Assembly: GCA_964510955.1 (NCBI GenBank)
Contig: CAZEDW010000015.1
Coordinates: forward strand, 1-64,000
DNA from: JAFLCM01 sp964510955
GTDB lineage: Bacteria > Planctomycetota > Phycisphaerae > Phycisphaerales > UBA1924
DNA length: 64,000 nucleotides
Direction of reading: 5' to 3'
Within the stretch, counting starts at the first letter, position 1, and each line of letters opens with the position of its first letter. The notes under the pieces are model-generated. The model saw only the letters and a list, made by a program, of their open reading frames with translations, did not search any database and was not told where the DNA came from. Made by a program: the position numbers and the translations under genes. Below, in pieces: positions 62,837 through 64,000 of the stretch.

Positions 62837-64000
62837 TTACACACGCCGACCGGCGAGCGAGCCGTACGGCGGCTTCAGGCCGTCGCAGAGCCACAAGTCC
62901 GACAGCGAGCCGCACAGGCGGGGGGGCAGCATGACCCGAATCAGGAACCGCGCGACCGACCGCCCGATCAAAACTCCAGCGCCCAGCCCGGTTGCGAAGC
63001 ACGCGTAGGTGACGAGGTACGCGTACCCCCCGACGTGATGCAGCGCCAGGTCTCGCGTCGAGGCGTAGATCGATCTCAGTGGCTCGGAGACCTCGATCGT
63101 TGCCCACAGCCCCGCCAGCAGCAGCACAAACGTGGGAACCACGACCGCCAGCTTCACGCGGCGCACGGACAGCACCAGGGTGCTCCATACCACACCGATC
63201 GCGATCTCCGCGGGTAACGCGGCGATGAGCCACCTTAGTGCGCTCCAGTCCAAATGTTCGGCCCAGCCGGCTTCTCGGGCGATCGCGCTCAGGTCCGCCG
63301 TGGTGTGCCAGCCGTCATCGATCCAATCATTCCACCAGCGCACGGTCGGAGTCGGTGGCGCTGTGGCGGGCGGCGCCGTGGCGGGGGTGGCGGCCGTCTG
63401 AACGGGCTGCGCCTGAGCAGGGGCGGGGCCCTGCTCGCCCGAGGTGCTCGGCTCGTCGCCGGCGCCGGGAGTCGTTCCGTCGCTCGCGGGGGTTGGGGTA
63501 GTGCCTGCGTCGTTCGACGGATCGACCGTGCCGGCGGGCACGCTGTTGGTGGCGGGCGTCGGTGCCGCTGGTGGCGGCAACGCGGCGATGCTCGCGGCCC
63601 CCCGCGCTCGCGCCCGAGGACCGACGGCCTGCTGCGGGTTCTTCTGTTGCCATTCCCAGTGCGCTTTGCCGAACCGGTCGGCCAGCGGCTGCACCATGGG
63701 CTCGGTTACGAAATGGGCCACGCCCCAGGTGATGAGCGACGAGCCCAGGAGGGCCGCGATCAGCAGCACGACCAGCCCCACCGCCAGCACGCGGGCCCAG
63801 CGGTTGGCCCACTTGCCAAGCAGCGGATATTCCAGCATCGCCGCCGCAGTGCCGCACTCCGGGCAGCGGACCATCAGCATGTTGTAGTGGCGCTCGCGCA
63901 CGATCGTCTGCCCGACCAGGTTGAATCCGCAGCCGGTGCACAGGCGGTCGCCGACGAGCGTGCCGAGGCGCTGATCGTCACCGGGGATCGACGGGGCGGA
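62837..64000 (-). CDS. Zinc-ribbon membrane protein, 5' end outside the window
   Basis: The minus-strand frame is open to the window edge, so the start is missing. The visible part begins with a zinc ribbon (RLCTGCGFNL, then VRCPECGTA about 20 residues later). A helix (VLAVGLVVLLIAALLGSSLITW), a long Pro/Ala/Thr-rich linker, and about three more helices near the end follow. A start at an internal GTG (63901) would remove half of the ribbon and is unlikely. Layout resembles the protein at 3272. Function unknown. Confidence 0.7.
   Translation of the reverse strand, partial: SAPSIPGDDQRLGTLVGDRLCTGCGFNLVGQTIVRERHYNMLMVRCPECGTAAAMLEYPLLGKWANRWARVLAVGLVVLLIAALLGSSLITWGVAHFVTEPMVQPLADRFGKAHWEWQQKNPQQAVGPRARARGAASIAALPPPAAPTPATNSVPAGTVDPSNDAGTTPTPASDGTTPGAGDEPSTSGEQGPAPAQAQPVQTAATPATAPPATAPPTPTVRWWNDWIDDGWHTTADLSAIAREAGWAEHLDWSALRWLIAALPAEIAIGVVWSTLVLSVRRVKLAVVVPTFVLLLAGLWATIEVSEPLRSIYASTRDLALHHVGGYAYLVTYACFATGLGAGVLIGRSVARFLIRVMLPPRLCGSLSDLWLCDGLKPPYGSLAGRRV

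Overview
The window is about 70% GC, gene-dense and has no gap over about 260 bases. It looks like a chromosome segment of a planctomycete, most likely class Phycisphaerae. That placement is inference. It rests on five secreted proteins ending in paired EF-hand (dockerin-like) repeats with a terminal cysteine, a DUF1800/DUF1501 pair, a Tat-exported epimerase, zinc-ribbon membrane proteins and many GTG starts. I saw no rRNA, tRNA, CRISPR array, insertion sequence or prophage.

Layout. 1-5.6 kb: DUF1801 fragment, HU-like protein with a structured leader, glycosyltransferase, PilZ and CDGSH proteins, a zinc-ribbon membrane protein and a CCA-adding-type nucleotidyltransferase. 5.8-8.8 kb: two tandem exported ClpP/NfeD-like proteins, one lacking the catalytic serine. 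8.9-15.3 kb: Tat-exported epimerase, an ATP/ADP-translocase-like carrier, a large DUF4132 protein and a LysR regulator. 15.4-24.6 kb: aconitase, PabB, HIT protein, DUF2325-like protein, DUF309, unknowns and dihydropteroate synthase. 24.6-33.2 kb: two multi-pass membrane proteins, a MacB-type ATPase, a Ser/Thr kinase with a CHASE2-like sensor, a lipoprotein and PurM. 33.4-47.8 kb: a secretome island holding a GH13 enzyme, DUF1800/DUF1501 and four dockerin-tailed exported proteins. 48-49.8 kb: HAD phosphatase and RsmA, divergent. 49.9-56.1 kb: a five-gene respiratory operon. 56.1-64 kb: a small unknown, orphan NuoE, a Gld-type ABC system and a zinc-ribbon membrane protein cut by the window edge.

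The most interesting system is the operon at 49923-56072. It encodes a cytochrome with up to 15 hemes, a tetraheme cytochrome, a four-cluster ferredoxin subunit, an NrfD-type quinone-interacting membrane protein and an octaheme cytochrome of the hydroxylamine-oxidoreductase type. The first four genes overlap by 4 bases at each junction. The simplest model is a quinol/periplasm electron-transfer complex wired to an HAO-like nitrogen-compound enzyme. The direction and the substrate cannot be read from sequence alone.
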